From Halomicrobium salinisoli (lineage in GTDB: Archaea > Halobacteriota > Halobacteria > Halobacteriales > Haloarculaceae), in NCBI RefSeq assembly GCF_020405185.1, contig NZ_CP084463.1:2418001-2482000 (forward strand): a stretch of 64,000 bases of DNA, written 5' to 3'. Shown here in pieces: positions 7,826 to 16,294 of this stretch. The notes under the pieces were generated by a model, which worked only from the letters and a program-made list of their open reading frames with translations, was not told where the DNA came from and made no database searches. The stretch's first letter is position 1; every line of letters starts with the position of its first letter. Position numbers and translations under genes: made by a program.

Positions 7826-8389
7826 CTACTCCAGATCCTTTGTCAGGCCGTCCCGCAGGTCCCGGCCGGCGTAGAAGCCCACGAGCGCCACGGCCGCGCC
7901 GACCGCGGCCCCGACGGCGACCGGCAGCCCGCCGGTGACGAACGTCAGCGTGATCGACCCGACCGCGAGCGCGAGGGCGCCGCTGGCCGCGCCGGCGACG
8001 CCAGCCTCGAGGTACCGCGGCGCCGACGAGACCAGTCCGCCGCCCACCATCACCAGCAACAGGCCGAGAAAGCCCGTGAACGGGACGACGGGGATCAGGT
8101 TCCCGAGCGCGAACACGCCGACCAGCGCCGCGCCCAGCGCCAGCAGGAAGGCCCGCGGCGAGAACAGCGACGTCGCCCGGGCCTTCGCCCGGCCGGTCAC
8201 CCCCGCGTCCGCCTGTGTCTCCGCGTCCGTCGTCCGCTCGTCCGGACCGCCTGTGAGGCCGAAGTCGCCGTCACTGACCCCCTGATCGACCCCGAGATCG
8301 CCGCCGTCCGCGCCCGCCCCGAGATCGCCGACGTCGACGTCGCCAACGTCGGTCTCGTCGACCTCACGGTCCCTAGTCCGCTCTGACAT
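7826..8389 (-). CDS. Multi-pass membrane protein of unknown function
   Basis: A 187-residue protein with a very acidic N-terminal tail (about residues 1-65, Asp/Gly-rich: DVGDVDVGDLGAG) and four hydrophobic segments in the C-terminal two thirds (starting near FLLALGAALVGVFALG), ending with a charged LRDGLTKDLE tail. ATG at 8389 was chosen because an upstream in-frame extension would read through palindromic copy 2. The gene is convergent with the HTH regulator. I do not recognise a family. Confidence 0.6.
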   Translation of the reverse strand: MSERTRDREVDETDVGDVDVGDLGAGADGGDLGVDQGVSDGDFGLTGGPDERTTDAETQADAGVTGRAKARATSLFSPRAFLLALGAALVGVFALGNLIPVVPFTGFLGLLLVMVGGGLVSSAPRYLEAGVAGAASGALALAVGSITLTFVTGGLPVAVGAAVGAAVALVGFYAGRDLRDGLTKDLE

Positions 8390-8473
8390 GTCCGGAACTG
8401 CGCGACCCAGCCCTAAGGCCCTTCCGCCAGTGAGGTAGATCTGGATCGAGTTCACCTGAGGGACGGCGACTTT

Positions 8474-8637
8474 GAACAGCCAGAAAGCCCCGGTCCGTTC
8501 GACGAAGGCGGACGACGCAAGCACTGGACCGAGCGAAGCGAGGGAAGCGCACAGCGAGTCCCCCGAGTCGAACGGACCGCCCCTTTCAGTCCCGCCCAAC
8601 GCCGGTTGACCAGCCGGCCGGGGCTTTCTGGCTCTCG
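8474..8637. repeat. Cloverleaf-like palindromic element, copy 2 (truncated)
   Basis: Outer arms agccagaaagcccc (8478-8491) and ggggctttctggct (8620-8633) are perfectly complementary. Inside are one variable hairpin (ggtccgttcga pairing with tcgaacggacc, 11 bp, flanking the gacgacgcaagcac...cagcgagtc module) and only the left half of the conserved centre (cccctttcagtcccgccc, 8580-8597, plus loop ccggttgaccagccgg). The right half and the second variable hairpin are missing. It lies between the start of the 7826-8389 gene and gatD, upstream of both, unlike copy 1. Confidence 0.85.
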
Positions 8638-8735
8638 TACTCTCCAGATCCACTATCGCAAGAAACCAGAACCAGTCCAATCACACCTGGCCGCGAACGA
8701 GTGGCTTCAAGTCCGCGCGGGCGGAACGGACGCGC

Positions 8736-9983
8736 ATGAACGCAGGCGATCGGGTCCGCGTCGACCGCGCGGACCAGACTTTCGAGGGCGTCGTGTTGCC
8801 CTTCAGCTCGCCGGAGACGGTGGTCGTGAAGCTCGACAGCGGGTACAACGTCGGCGTCGACCGCGACGATGCGTCGGTCGAGGTGCTCGAGTCCGGGGCC
8901 TTCGAGGTCGAGGAGACCGAGGACGCCGAGGGCGAGTCGAAGGTAGAGTTCGACGAGGACCTGCCGACGATCTCACTGATCTCGACGGGTGGGACCATCG
9001 CGTCGACCGTCGACTACCGCACCGGCGCGGTCACGGCGCAGTTCGACGCCGAGGACGTCCTCCGGGCGGTGCCGGACCTGGCCGGCCTGGCCAACTACCG
9101 CGGCCGGGTCGTCGCCAACATCCTCTCGGAGAACATGACGCCGGACGTCTGGCAGCAGCTGGCCCGCTGCGTCCGCGAGGAGATCGAGGCCGGCGCCGAC
9201 GGCGTCGTCGTCATGCACGGCACCGACACGATGCAGTTCACCGCCAGCGCGCTGGCCTTCATGCTGGACACGCCCGTCCCCGTCGTGTTCACGGGCAGCC
9301 AGCGCTCCGCGGACCGCCCATCCTCGGACAACGTGATGAACGCCGTCTGCTCGGTCGAGGCCGCCAAGAGCGACTGCGCGGAGGTGCTGGTCTGCATGCA
9401 CGAAAGCGAGTCCGACGACGCCTGCGCCCTCCACCGGGGCACTCGCGTCCGGAAGAACCACACCTCCCGCCGTGACGCCTTCGAGACCGTCGGCCGCGAG
9501 CCGCTGGGCGAGATCGACTACGAGACCCGCGAGATCGAGTGGCGCCGCGAGCACGCCGAACGAGGGGCGACCGACCTCGCGCTCCACGACGACCTCGAGA
9601 CCGACGTCGAACTCGTGAAGTTCACGCCGGGCACGCCCGCCGAACGGCTCGAGCGGGTCGGCGAGCGCGCCGAGGGGGTCGTCGTCGAGGGCACGGGCCT
9701 GGGCCACGTCAACACCGACTGGATCGACGTCGTCGACGACCTCACGGACGAGGGAACGCCAGTCGTGATGACCAGCCAGTGCATCGAGGGTCGCGTCTGC
9801 GACCGCGTGTACGACACCGGCCGCGACCTGCTCGACGCCGGGATCATCGAGGGCGAGGACATGCTCCCCGGCACGGCCAAGGTCAAGCTCATGTGGGCGC
9901 TGGCCAACGCCGAGGACGTCGCCGACGCGATGCAGGAACCGATCGCCGGCGAGATCACCGACCGGTCGGTCCCCTGGCTGTAA
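8736..9983 (+). CDS. gatD: Glutamyl-tRNA(Gln) amidotransferase subunit D
   Basis: A 415-residue archaeal GatD, the asparaginase-like subunit that releases ammonia from glutamine for GatE to amidate Glu-tRNA(Gln). It has the small N-terminal beta-barrel (about 1-55), an acidic linker, then the asparaginase domain with catalytic-threonine motif ISTGGTIAS at 82-90 and the second motif MHGTDTMQFTA at 160-170. C-terminal MLPGTAKVKLMWALANAED is typical. Length fits the family. gatE is not adjacent. The ATG is 99 bases after copy 2 of the palindromic element, which lies in its upstream region. Confidence 0.92.
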   Translation: MNAGDRVRVDRADQTFEGVVLPFSSPETVVVKLDSGYNVGVDRDDASVEVLESGAFEVEETEDAEGESKVEFDEDLPTISLISTGGTIASTVDYRTGAVTAQFDAEDVLRAVPDLAGLANYRGRVVANILSENMTPDVWQQLARCVREEIEAGADGVVVMHGTDTMQFTASALAFMLDTPVPVVFTGSQRSADRPSSDNVMNAVCSVEAAKSDCAEVLVCMHESESDDACALHRGTRVRKNHTSRRDAFETVGREPLGEIDYETREIEWRREHAERGATDLALHDDLETDVELVKFTPGTPAERLERVGERAEGVVVEGTGLGHVNTDWIDVVDDLTDEGTPVVMTSQCIEGRVCDRVYDTGRDLLDAGIIEGEDMLPGTAKVKLMWALANAEDVADAMQEPIAGEITDRSVPWL

Positions 9984-10080
9984 GACAGCGTATCAGAACG
10001 TACACGTAGCCGCTTTCCCGCAGTCGCTTCCGGCCGGTGAGCCGCCAGTGAGCTACGCGATCCGGCGCTGAGGACGGAAA

Positions 10081-10210
10081 GGCGGGATGGCAGCGGCCAG
10101 GTGCCGTCAGGCACTGGCGCCAACTCTTACCCGCCGCTGACTGCCGGGTGCGGCGGGATGGCAGCGGCCAGGTGCCGCAGGCCCTGGCGCCAACTCTTAC
10201 CCGCCGCTTA
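10081..10210. repeat. Tandem duplication (about 71 bp, 2 copies) of the samp1 3' end
   Basis: Two near-identical copies start at 10082 and 10153 (offset 71, falling to 70 after a one-base indel). Each contains gcgggatggcagcggccagg, a small GC hairpin (gtgcc/ggcac type) and caactcttacccgccgct. On the minus strand the last motif encodes SGG plus the TAA stop of samp1, so the final codons and stop of samp1 recur 70 bases downstream. Confidence 0.85.
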
Positions 10211-10469
10211 CGGGCGGCATCAGCGCGAGTTCGTCGTTCTCTTCGACCGGCGTCGCCAGCCCGTCGGCCTCGGAGAAGGGGTCCCGGCCCTCGTGGAGCA
10301 GTCGGAGGTGCTCCCGCAGGTCGCCGTCCTCGTCGAGCACCTCCGTCTCCAGATCGGGGCGCTCGGCCAGCAGCGCGTCGAGCGCGTCCCCCACCGTCTC
10401 CCCCTCCCGGACGGTCACCTCGGAGTCGCCGGCGGCCTCGGCCAGCGTGGCGAACAGCTTCCACTTCAT
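10197..10469 (-). CDS. samp1: Ubiquitin-like small archaeal modifier protein SAMP1 (MoaD/ThiS family)
   Basis: A 90-residue beta-grasp protein starting MKWKLFATLAEAAG and ending LALMPPVSGG, with the C-terminal di-glycine needed for adenylation by the E1-like UbaA. It closely follows the layout of Haloferax SAMP1 (MoaD family), which is conjugated to lysines (sampylation) and also serves molybdopterin sulfur transfer. The central segment DALDALLAERPDLETEVLDE fits MoaD. The 3' end is tandemly duplicated just downstream. Earlier long frames covering this region in the same phase are read-through upstream of the true ATG at 10469. Confidence 0.9.
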   Translation of the reverse strand: MKWKLFATLAEAAGDSEVTVREGETVGDALDALLAERPDLETEVLDEDGDLREHLRLLHEGRDPFSEADGLATPVEENDELALMPPVSGG

Positions 10470-10551
10470 GTGTGGAGCGCCGTCGCGGGACGGGAAAGAC
10501 GTTGCGCACTGTCCCGGCGCGTGAGAATCGAGCGCCCGATTCGCCCGCCGT

Positions 10552-12525
10552 TCACTCCGGGCGGTCGTCGCCGTCGCGGTCGCTCTCGTCGTCGTCGGCC
10601 TCGGGGTCAGCGCCGTCGTCCGGCGCGTCGTCGCCGTCCTCCCCGAGCAGGTCGTCGAGGTCGTGCAGGCCCTCCTCCGCCTCGTCGCCCTCGTCGACGA
10701 GCGGTTCCAGGTCGTCCCAGGCGTCGTCGATGACGGTCGTCTCGTCCCGGTCGCCGTCGCCGGAGGGCTCCGCGTCGTCGATGCCCACTGACTCCCCCTC
10801 GTCCGCGTCGGTCGACGACTGGCCGTCGCCGCTGTCGGGCGTCGCCGCGTCGCCCGCACCGGAGGCCGCCGCCCCGTCGCCGTTCTCCGGGGCCGGCTGG
10901 TCGTCGCCGGGCAGCGTCGGCGTCTCGAGGTCGGATCCCGGCAGGTCGTCCGCGTCGGGGAACGCGTCCCCCGCCAGGTCCGCCGCGTCGTCGTTCGTCG
11001 CACCGGCCGCGTCCGCGTCGTCCTCTGTTTCCGCCGGCGGCGTGTCGCCGTCGGTCGGCTCGCCGTCGTCGCTCGCCACATTGCCATCGTTCGTCCCGTC
11101 GCCCGCCGCCGCGTCGTCCGCTCCCTCGTCCGGTTCGGTCGCCGTCTCCCCGTCGCCCGCCGCAGCTGCGGCGCCAGTCGGCTCGTCGTTCTCGTCGCCT
11201 TCGCCGTCGGAACCGTCCTCGTCGGCCGACTCCTCCGGGGACTCCGTCGCCACCGTCTGCGTCCGTCCGTCGCCGTCGTCGGACGACTGCCCGTCGTCCG
11301 CGGGCGTCTGCCTCGCGCCCGTTTCGGCGCCGCCGGCGCGCGTCCCCGAGGCGGACGACGACGCTCCGCCACCGGTGCCCCCGAGCGCGTCGGCGGCCTC
11401 GGTCAGCCGCCGCAGCAGGTCGGGCGTCGCGATGGCGTAGAGCACGTCGCCGGGCTCGAGCGTCCGGTCGGCGGCCGGCAGCGGCTCCGGCCGGGCGTCC
11501 TCGCGGGTGATCGCCGCGACGGTCACGTCGATGTCGCCGACGCGGGCCCCGTCGAGGCGGCTCCCCGCCTCGACCGTGACCGTGGCCATCGTCTCGTCGG
11601 CGGCCCGCAGCAGCGACGCGAACTCCCGGTCGGGCCGGTCCTGGACGGGCAGGGTCACCAGCCGGTAGCGCTCGGTCGGGTCGAGCTTCGACGTGTCCGC
11701 GGCGTCGATGGCGACGGTCACCACGTCGCCGGAGACCCCGCGCAGTTCGGCCGTGAGGACCCGTCGGACGGGGTCGGTCTCCCACACCTGGACCAGGTCG
11801 CCCGCGCTGGCGGCGTGGGCCGGATCGGCCCTGATCGCGACGGCGTTGGTCGCGGGCGGCAGCGTCGGCCCGATGCCGGCGGCCCGGGAGCCGACGGCGA
11901 GGTACTCGACGGAGCCGTCCTCGGCGATCTCGACGTCGACGTGGCCGACGCCGTAGTCGGCCTTGAGCCGCGAGACGAGCCGCTCGCGCAGTTCGGCGCG
12001 GGTCAGCCGGCGCGGGAACAGGAACTTCCGGCCGGCCAGCGTCTCCTTCGTGGCCTCGGGCACGGGGTCGTAGCCGACGACGTCGTCGACGTCCTCCGGC
12101 AGTTCGACGGTCGTGACGCGACCGACGGACTGGACGATCTCGCTGACGTCGGCGTCGACGTCGCGGCCGGTCGCGGCGAACAGGTCGGTCGCCACGGCGT
12201 CGCCCAGCCGCACGCCGCCCGCCGCGCCGAGGCCGCCGACGACGAAGAGGGAGATGTTCGACAGCGCCGTCAGCACCTCGACCTCGACCTCGACGCCGCT
12301 GCCGGCGTCTGCGATCTCCTCGGCCAGCAGCGGCGTCGTGTTCACGACGACGGCGACGCCCGCCAGACCGACCAGCAGTGCGAGCGCCCGCGGGACCCGC
12401 TCGCGGACGTACCAGCGGTACAGCACGGCGACTGCGCCGGCGAGCAGGCCGGCCAGCGCCGCCGTCCCGGCGATCTGGGCCGCGGCGGTGACGACCCGCT
12501 CGGCGGTGACCGCGAGCAGCTGCAT
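10552..12525 (-). CDS. Membrane protein with TrkA_C/RCK_C-like regulatory domain and acidic tail
   Basis: A 657-residue protein. It has two or three N-terminal membrane segments (about residues 12-110: VTAAAQIAGTAALAGLLAGA, ALALLVGLAGVAVVV, ISLFVVGGLGAAGG) and a cytoplasmic part of about 300 residues. That part ends in a TrkA_C/RCK_C-like fold, with LEPGDVLYAIATPDLLRRL its hallmark strand-turn near residue 385. Roughly 240 residues of Asp/Gly/Glu/Thr low-complexity tail follow. RCK_C domains bind small ligands in K+ transport systems. The start ATG overlaps the stop of the upstream paralogue by ATGA, so they form a two-gene operon and probably one complex. No pore filter motif is seen in either. 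Confidence 0.7.
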   Translation of the reverse strand: MQLLAVTAERVVTAAAQIAGTAALAGLLAGAVAVLYRWYVRERVPRALALLVGLAGVAVVVNTTPLLAEEIADAGSGVEVEVEVLTALSNISLFVVGGLGAAGGVRLGDAVATDLFAATGRDVDADVSEIVQSVGRVTTVELPEDVDDVVGYDPVPEATKETLAGRKFLFPRRLTRAELRERLVSRLKADYGVGHVDVEIAEDGSVEYLAVGSRAAGIGPTLPPATNAVAIRADPAHAASAGDLVQVWETDPVRRVLTAELRGVSGDVVTVAIDAADTSKLDPTERYRLVTLPVQDRPDREFASLLRAADETMATVTVEAGSRLDGARVGDIDVTVAAITREDARPEPLPAADRTLEPGDVLYAIATPDLLRRLTEAADALGGTGGGASSSASGTRAGGAETGARQTPADDGQSSDDGDGRTQTVATESPEESADEDGSDGEGDENDEPTGAAAAAGDGETATEPDEGADDAAAGDGTNDGNVASDDGEPTDGDTPPAETEDDADAAGATNDDAADLAGDAFPDADDLPGSDLETPTLPGDDQPAPENGDGAAASGAGDAATPDSGDGQSSTDADEGESVGIDDAEPSGDGDRDETTVIDDAWDDLEPLVDEGDEAEEGLHDLDDLLGEDGDDAPDDGADPEADDDESDRDGDDRPE

Positions 12526-13772
12526 CACGCGACCGCCTCCTCGAAGGCGTCGAGCGCATCGCGCGTCCCGACGGCGTACAGCTCCTCGCCGGCGTCGACG
12601 ACGGCGTCCTCGCCGGGCGCGACGACCCAGCCGCCGGCCTTGCGGACGGCGAAGGCGCCGACGCCGTAGGTCTCCCGGAGGGCCGCCTCGGCCAGTCGCT
12701 TGCCGGCGACGGGCGCGCTCGCTCCGACCGTCACCTTCCGGAAGCGCACGTCGGCGCGCCGCAGGAGCGAGACGAGTTCGTACTCCCGGCGGGTGCCGCG
12801 GGACTCGACGACCACCTTCGCCCGCGGGGCCCGGATGAGCGGCTGGGCGTCGGTCCGGTGGACGGCGGCGGTCAGCCGCCCCTCGCCGCCGTCGGTCGTG
12901 GGCGCCCGCACCGGCGCCGGGGGCTTCTCGGCCCCCTCGACGTCGGGATCGTCGGGCGTCTCCGCGGGATCGGAGTCGGGGGCGGCGGCCGGCTTCGCGG
13001 AGCCGTCGCCCGTGCGCGCGCTGACGACCGTTCCCCTGACCTGTGCGTCCGCCGTGATGAGCGTCACCTCGTCGCCGCGGGCCAGCCCCGTCGGGAGGAC
13101 GGCGTCGACGGAGACGGCGTGGCGACCGTCCTCGATGCGCTTCGAGAGCCCCGAGAACGGCGGCGCGGCGACGACGGTGGCGCGGCCGCGCTCGTCGACG
13201 GTCACGGACGCGTCGCCGAGGTCGTACTCCGTCAGGAGCCTGTCGGCCAGCCGCTCCTCTAGCTCGGCGATCCGCAGGTCCGCCGGGAAGGGCCACTCGC
13301 TGCCGCGGATCTCCGCCCGCAGGTCCTCCGGTAGCGGCGGGTACCCCTCCATGTCGGCCACCTCGCCGACGACGCGGACCGTCGCCTCGCGGCGGCCGCC
13401 GACCAGGTCGATCACGTCCGTCGAGAGGGTCCGCGAGCGGAGCTTCTCCAGGGAGAGCCGCCGGGGGAACTCGGCGCCCATCTGGTCGCCCTTGCTGTGG
13501 GCGTACATCGACGCCATCGTGACGACGATGATCGCGGTGACGATCCGCTCGGCGTTGGGCGCCTGCGTGATCGACTTGTCCGCAAGCGCCAGCAGGCCGC
13601 CGTTGACCCCCGCCAGCGCGATGGCGAGGACGGCCATACCGAACCCGGGCAGCGTGACGTCGGTGAAGTACTTGAACACGAACGCCAGCCCCCAGGAGAC
13701 CAGCGCCGGGATGATCCCGACGAGGAGACCGAGATAGATACCGAGGAGAATCTCGACCGGAAGGGAAGCCAT
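12525..13772 (-). CDS. Membrane protein with RCK_C-like regulatory domain (partner of the 10552-12525 gene)
   Basis: A 415-residue protein with three N-terminal hydrophobic segments (about 5-85: VEILLGIYLGLLVGIIPALV, GFGMAVLAIALAGVNGGLL, VTAIIVVTMASMY), then a soluble region. The C-terminus (VDAGEELYAVGTRDALDAFE) matches the terminal strand-helix of TrkA_C domains. Its soluble segment FPADLRIAELEERLADRLLTEYDLGDASV aligns by eye with FPRRLTRAELRERLVSRLKADYGVGHVDV of the downstream protein, so the two are paralogues. It sits first in the operon, with ATGA overlap to the next gene. Confidence 0.7.
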   Translation of the reverse strand: MASLPVEILLGIYLGLLVGIIPALVSWGLAFVFKYFTDVTLPGFGMAVLAIALAGVNGGLLALADKSITQAPNAERIVTAIIVVTMASMYAHSKGDQMGAEFPRRLSLEKLRSRTLSTDVIDLVGGRREATVRVVGEVADMEGYPPLPEDLRAEIRGSEWPFPADLRIAELEERLADRLLTEYDLGDASVTVDERGRATVVAAPPFSGLSKRIEDGRHAVSVDAVLPTGLARGDEVTLITADAQVRGTVVSARTGDGSAKPAAAPDSDPAETPDDPDVEGAEKPPAPVRAPTTDGGEGRLTAAVHRTDAQPLIRAPRAKVVVESRGTRREYELVSLLRRADVRFRKVTVGASAPVAGKRLAEAALRETYGVGAFAVRKAGGWVVAPGEDAVVDAGEELYAVGTRDALDAFEEAVA

Positions 13773-13889
13773 ACACCACGCCTTATGCTCCGGTAGTAAA
13801 TCGCTTCCGGCAGTCGCAGGGCCCGTCCGGGGCGTGAACGCTCCCCGTGGGACCGGAAGACACATGCCGGCCGTCGCACAGGTAGGGCC

Positions 13890-14699
13890 ATGACCGACGA
13901 GACCGTCGTCGACCGGACCGACGACCCGGTCACGGCCGACCGCATCGCGTCGGACCTGCGCGACCTGGGCGTCGCGGCCGGCGACGCGCTGCTGGTCCAC
14001 GCGTCGCTCTCGTCGCTCGGCTGGGTCCCCGGCCGCGAGCAGGCCGCCGTCGACGCGCTCTTCTCGGCCGTGACCGAGTCGGGGACGCTCGCGATGCCGA
14101 CCCACTCGCCACAGCTCTGCGACCCGGCGGGCTGGTCGAACCCGCCCGTCCCCGACGAGTGGCTCGACGAGGTCCGCGCGTCGATGCCCGCCTTCCGCCC
14201 CGACGCCACGCCGACGCGCGGGATGGGCGCGATCCCGGAGTGCTTCCGCTCGTGCCCGGGCGTCGTCCGGAGCGACCACCCGCAGGTCTCCTTCGCCGCC
14301 CGCGGGGCCGAGGCCGAGCGCGTCGTCGCCGACCACTCGCTGGACTACGCCCTCGGCGAGGACTCGCCGCTGGCGACCCTCTACGACCTCGACGCCGACG
14401 TGCTCATGCTGGGGACGGATCACGACACCTGCACCTCGCTGCACCTGGCGGAGTACCGCGCCGACTGCCCGACCGAGACCGAGACGGTCGGCGCGCCGGT
14501 CGCCCGCGACGGCGAGCGCGTCTGGACCGAGTTCGAGGACATCGAGTGGGACGACGGGGACTTCGCCGACCTCGGCGCCGACTTCGAGCGGGAGGTCGGG
14601 CTGACGGAGGGGACGGTCGGGCAGGCAACCGCGAAGCTGGTGAGTCAGCGAGAGCTGGTCGACTTCGCCGTCGACTGGTTCGAGGAGCATCGGGGCTAG
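13890..14699 (+). CDS. AAC(3)-family N-acetyltransferase
   Basis: A 269-residue protein of the Antibiotic_NAT (AAC(3)/YokD) fold: GDALLVHASLSSLGWVPG at 31-48, AMPTHSPQ at about 69-76, and the TPTRGMGAIPECFRS motif that is characteristic of the family. A later acidic DLGADFE segment also fits. Acetyl-CoA is the expected donor. Family members outside resistance plasmids act on unknown amines, so nothing here shows aminoglycoside modification. It is divergent from the RCK-type operon and followed by palindromic copy 3. Confidence 0.82.
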   Translation: MTDETVVDRTDDPVTADRIASDLRDLGVAAGDALLVHASLSSLGWVPGREQAAVDALFSAVTESGTLAMPTHSPQLCDPAGWSNPPVPDEWLDEVRASMPAFRPDATPTRGMGAIPECFRSCPGVVRSDHPQVSFAARGAEAERVVADHSLDYALGEDSPLATLYDLDADVLMLGTDHDTCTSLHLAEYRADCPTETETVGAPVARDGERVWTEFEDIEWDDGDFADLGADFEREVGLTEGTVGQATAKLVSQRELVDFAVDWFEEHRG

Positions 14700-14730
14700 G
14701 AGAGATATACAGCGTCATCACGAACTTCGA

Positions 14731-15000
14731 GAACAACCAGAAAGCCCCGGGACGCTACGCTCCCGTGACTCGCTGCGCGCTTCCTTCGCTCACTCCGTTC
14801 GCTCAGTCAGTGCTTGCGTCGTCAGGGTTCGCGTAGCGTCCCGCCCCTTTCGGTCCCGCCCAGCGCCGGTTGACCAGCCGGCTACGGGCGGGACCGAAAG
14901 GGGCCGCTCGCTCACGGAGCGAGACGAAGCAAGCACCGCAACGTAGTGAGGAGCGCAGCGAGTCGCAGCCCGTGAGCGAGCGGGGGCTTTCTGGTTGTTC
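14731..15000. repeat. Cloverleaf-like palindromic element, copy 3 (most complete)
   Basis: The outer arms gaacaaccagaaagcccc (14731-14748) and its exact complement (14983-15000) form a perfect 18-bp pair. Hairpin A has a 12-bp stem (14749-14760 with 14831-14842). The conserved centre is cccctttcggtcccgccc (14844-14861) with a perfect complement at 14886-14903. Hairpin B has a 13-14-bp stem (14904-14917 with 14970-14983). Here the centre stem has G-C where the other copies have A-T (tttcggtccc/gggaccgaaa instead of tttcagtccc/gggactgaaa), a compensatory change. It lies between AAC(3) and the K+ channel gene. Confidence 0.9.
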
Positions 15001-15091
15001 ACGGTAACGACAGCAGTCCCGTCTAGAGCAGCAACGCAGTTCCCTGGCCGAGACGCCAAGGTTTTACTCGGAGTACCGCCTGCCGGGGAGC

Positions 15092-16264
15092 ATGAAGGGG
15101 CCGCGGGACTGGTTCGGCGTCAGGGCGACGCTGCTGTTGCCGACGCTGGTCGCGGTGCTGTCGTTCGCGACGGGCGTGGCGAATATCAGCGCCGCGACGG
15201 TGTCCGGACCGCTGGCCCCGTACCTGCCCACCGCGGTCGAGCGCACGGTCGGGTTCACCGGGACGCTGACGGGCTTTCTGCTGCTGTCCAGCGTCTACGG
15301 CCTCCGGCGGCGGCTGCGCGCGGCCTGGTACGCGACCATCCTGCTGCTCCCGCTGACGGCGGTCCAGGGCCTCCTCCAGCCCAGCGTCGCCGTGCCGGGC
15401 GTGGCGCGCCCGCTCCCCGTGTCGGCACCGCTGGTCGTCCTGTCGATCGTGTCGCTGCCGACGGTCCTGATGAACCGGCGGCTGTTCGATCGCCGGTGGG
15501 ACGTCTCGACGACGCAGCTGGCGGCGATTGCAGCGCTCGTCGGCGGGCAGATCTACATCACCGTGGGCTCGTACGCGCTCCGGGACAGTTTCGGGGGAAT
15601 CGGGACCCTCACGGACGCGCTGTACTTCGCCGTCGTCACGTCGAGCACGGTGGGGTACGGCGACATCGCGGCGCAGTCGCAGTCGGCGCGACTGTTCGCC
15701 ACGTCGGCGGTCGTCATCGGCACCGCCAGCTTCGCCCTGGCGCTGGGGTCGGTGCTCGGCCCGGCGATCCAGAGCCGCATCACGCGAGCGCTCGGAACCA
15801 TGACCGAAACGCAACTCGACCTGCTCGAGGACCACGTGCTGGTCCTCGGCTACGGCGACCTGACGGAACCGATCATCGACGAACTGGCCGACGTGGAGTT
15901 CGTGGTCGTCACGGACAGCCAGGAGACGGCCTCGCGGTTGCAGAGCCGCGACATCCCCGTTCTAACGGACGACCCCAGCGACGAGGAGCCCCAGGAGCGG
16001 GCTGGCATCGAGCGCGCGCGGGCGGTCGTGACCGCGACCAACGACGACGCCCAGGACGCGCTGGCCATCCTGACGGCCCGCCAGCTCAACCCCGAGGTGC
16101 GCATCGTCGCGGCGGCGACCGACCGCGAGAACGTCGACAAGCTCCGCCGGGCGGGCGCGGACTCGGTCATCAGCCCGGCCGTGATCGGCAGCCACCTGCT
16201 TGTCCAGTCGGCGCTCGGCGACGACGACTCCGAGTCGATCGCCGACCGCATCGTCGGCGAGTGA
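15092..16264 (+). CDS. Potassium channel with C-terminal NAD-binding RCK domain
   Basis: A 390-residue protein. Several N-terminal membrane segments lead to a two-helix pore module whose loop contains the K+ selectivity filter TVGYGD at 186-191, followed by the inner helix. The C-terminal half is an RCK/TrkA_N Rossmann domain starting DHVLVLGYGDLTEPII, with VVTATNDDAQDALAIL and NPEVRIVAAATDRENVDKL typical of the fold. It should conduct K+ across the membrane with gating by a cytosolic ligand. High K+ uptake matters for salt-in haloarchaea. It lies alone between palindromic copy 3 and the HPP-USP gene, with which it is convergent. Confidence 0.88.
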   Translation: MKGPRDWFGVRATLLLPTLVAVLSFATGVANISAATVSGPLAPYLPTAVERTVGFTGTLTGFLLLSSVYGLRRRLRAAWYATILLLPLTAVQGLLQPSVAVPGVARPLPVSAPLVVLSIVSLPTVLMNRRLFDRRWDVSTTQLAAIAALVGGQIYITVGSYALRDSFGGIGTLTDALYFAVVTSSTVGYGDIAAQSQSARLFATSAVVIGTASFALALGSVLGPAIQSRITRALGTMTETQLDLLEDHVLVLGYGDLTEPIIDELADVEFVVVTDSQETASRLQSRDIPVLTDDPSDEEPQERAGIERARAVVTATNDDAQDALAILTARQLNPEVRIVAAATDRENVDKLRRAGADSVISPAVIGSHLLVQSALGDDDSESIADRIVGE

Positions 16265-16294
16265 GGGCGGCGAGCGGTCGTCTGCGAGTGAGGG

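Noticed and set aside
10552..13779. A single 1075-residue minus-strand protein
   Set aside because: Only the part from the internal ATG at 12525 looks like protein. The upstream part is the out-of-phase shadow of the 12525-13772 gene, which has membrane segments and motifs in its own frame.
13890..14699. Aminoglycoside resistance gene
   Set aside because: It has the AAC(3) fold, but chromosomal archaeal members have unknown substrates and archaeal ribosomes are largely insensitive; nothing in the sequence shows drug modification.
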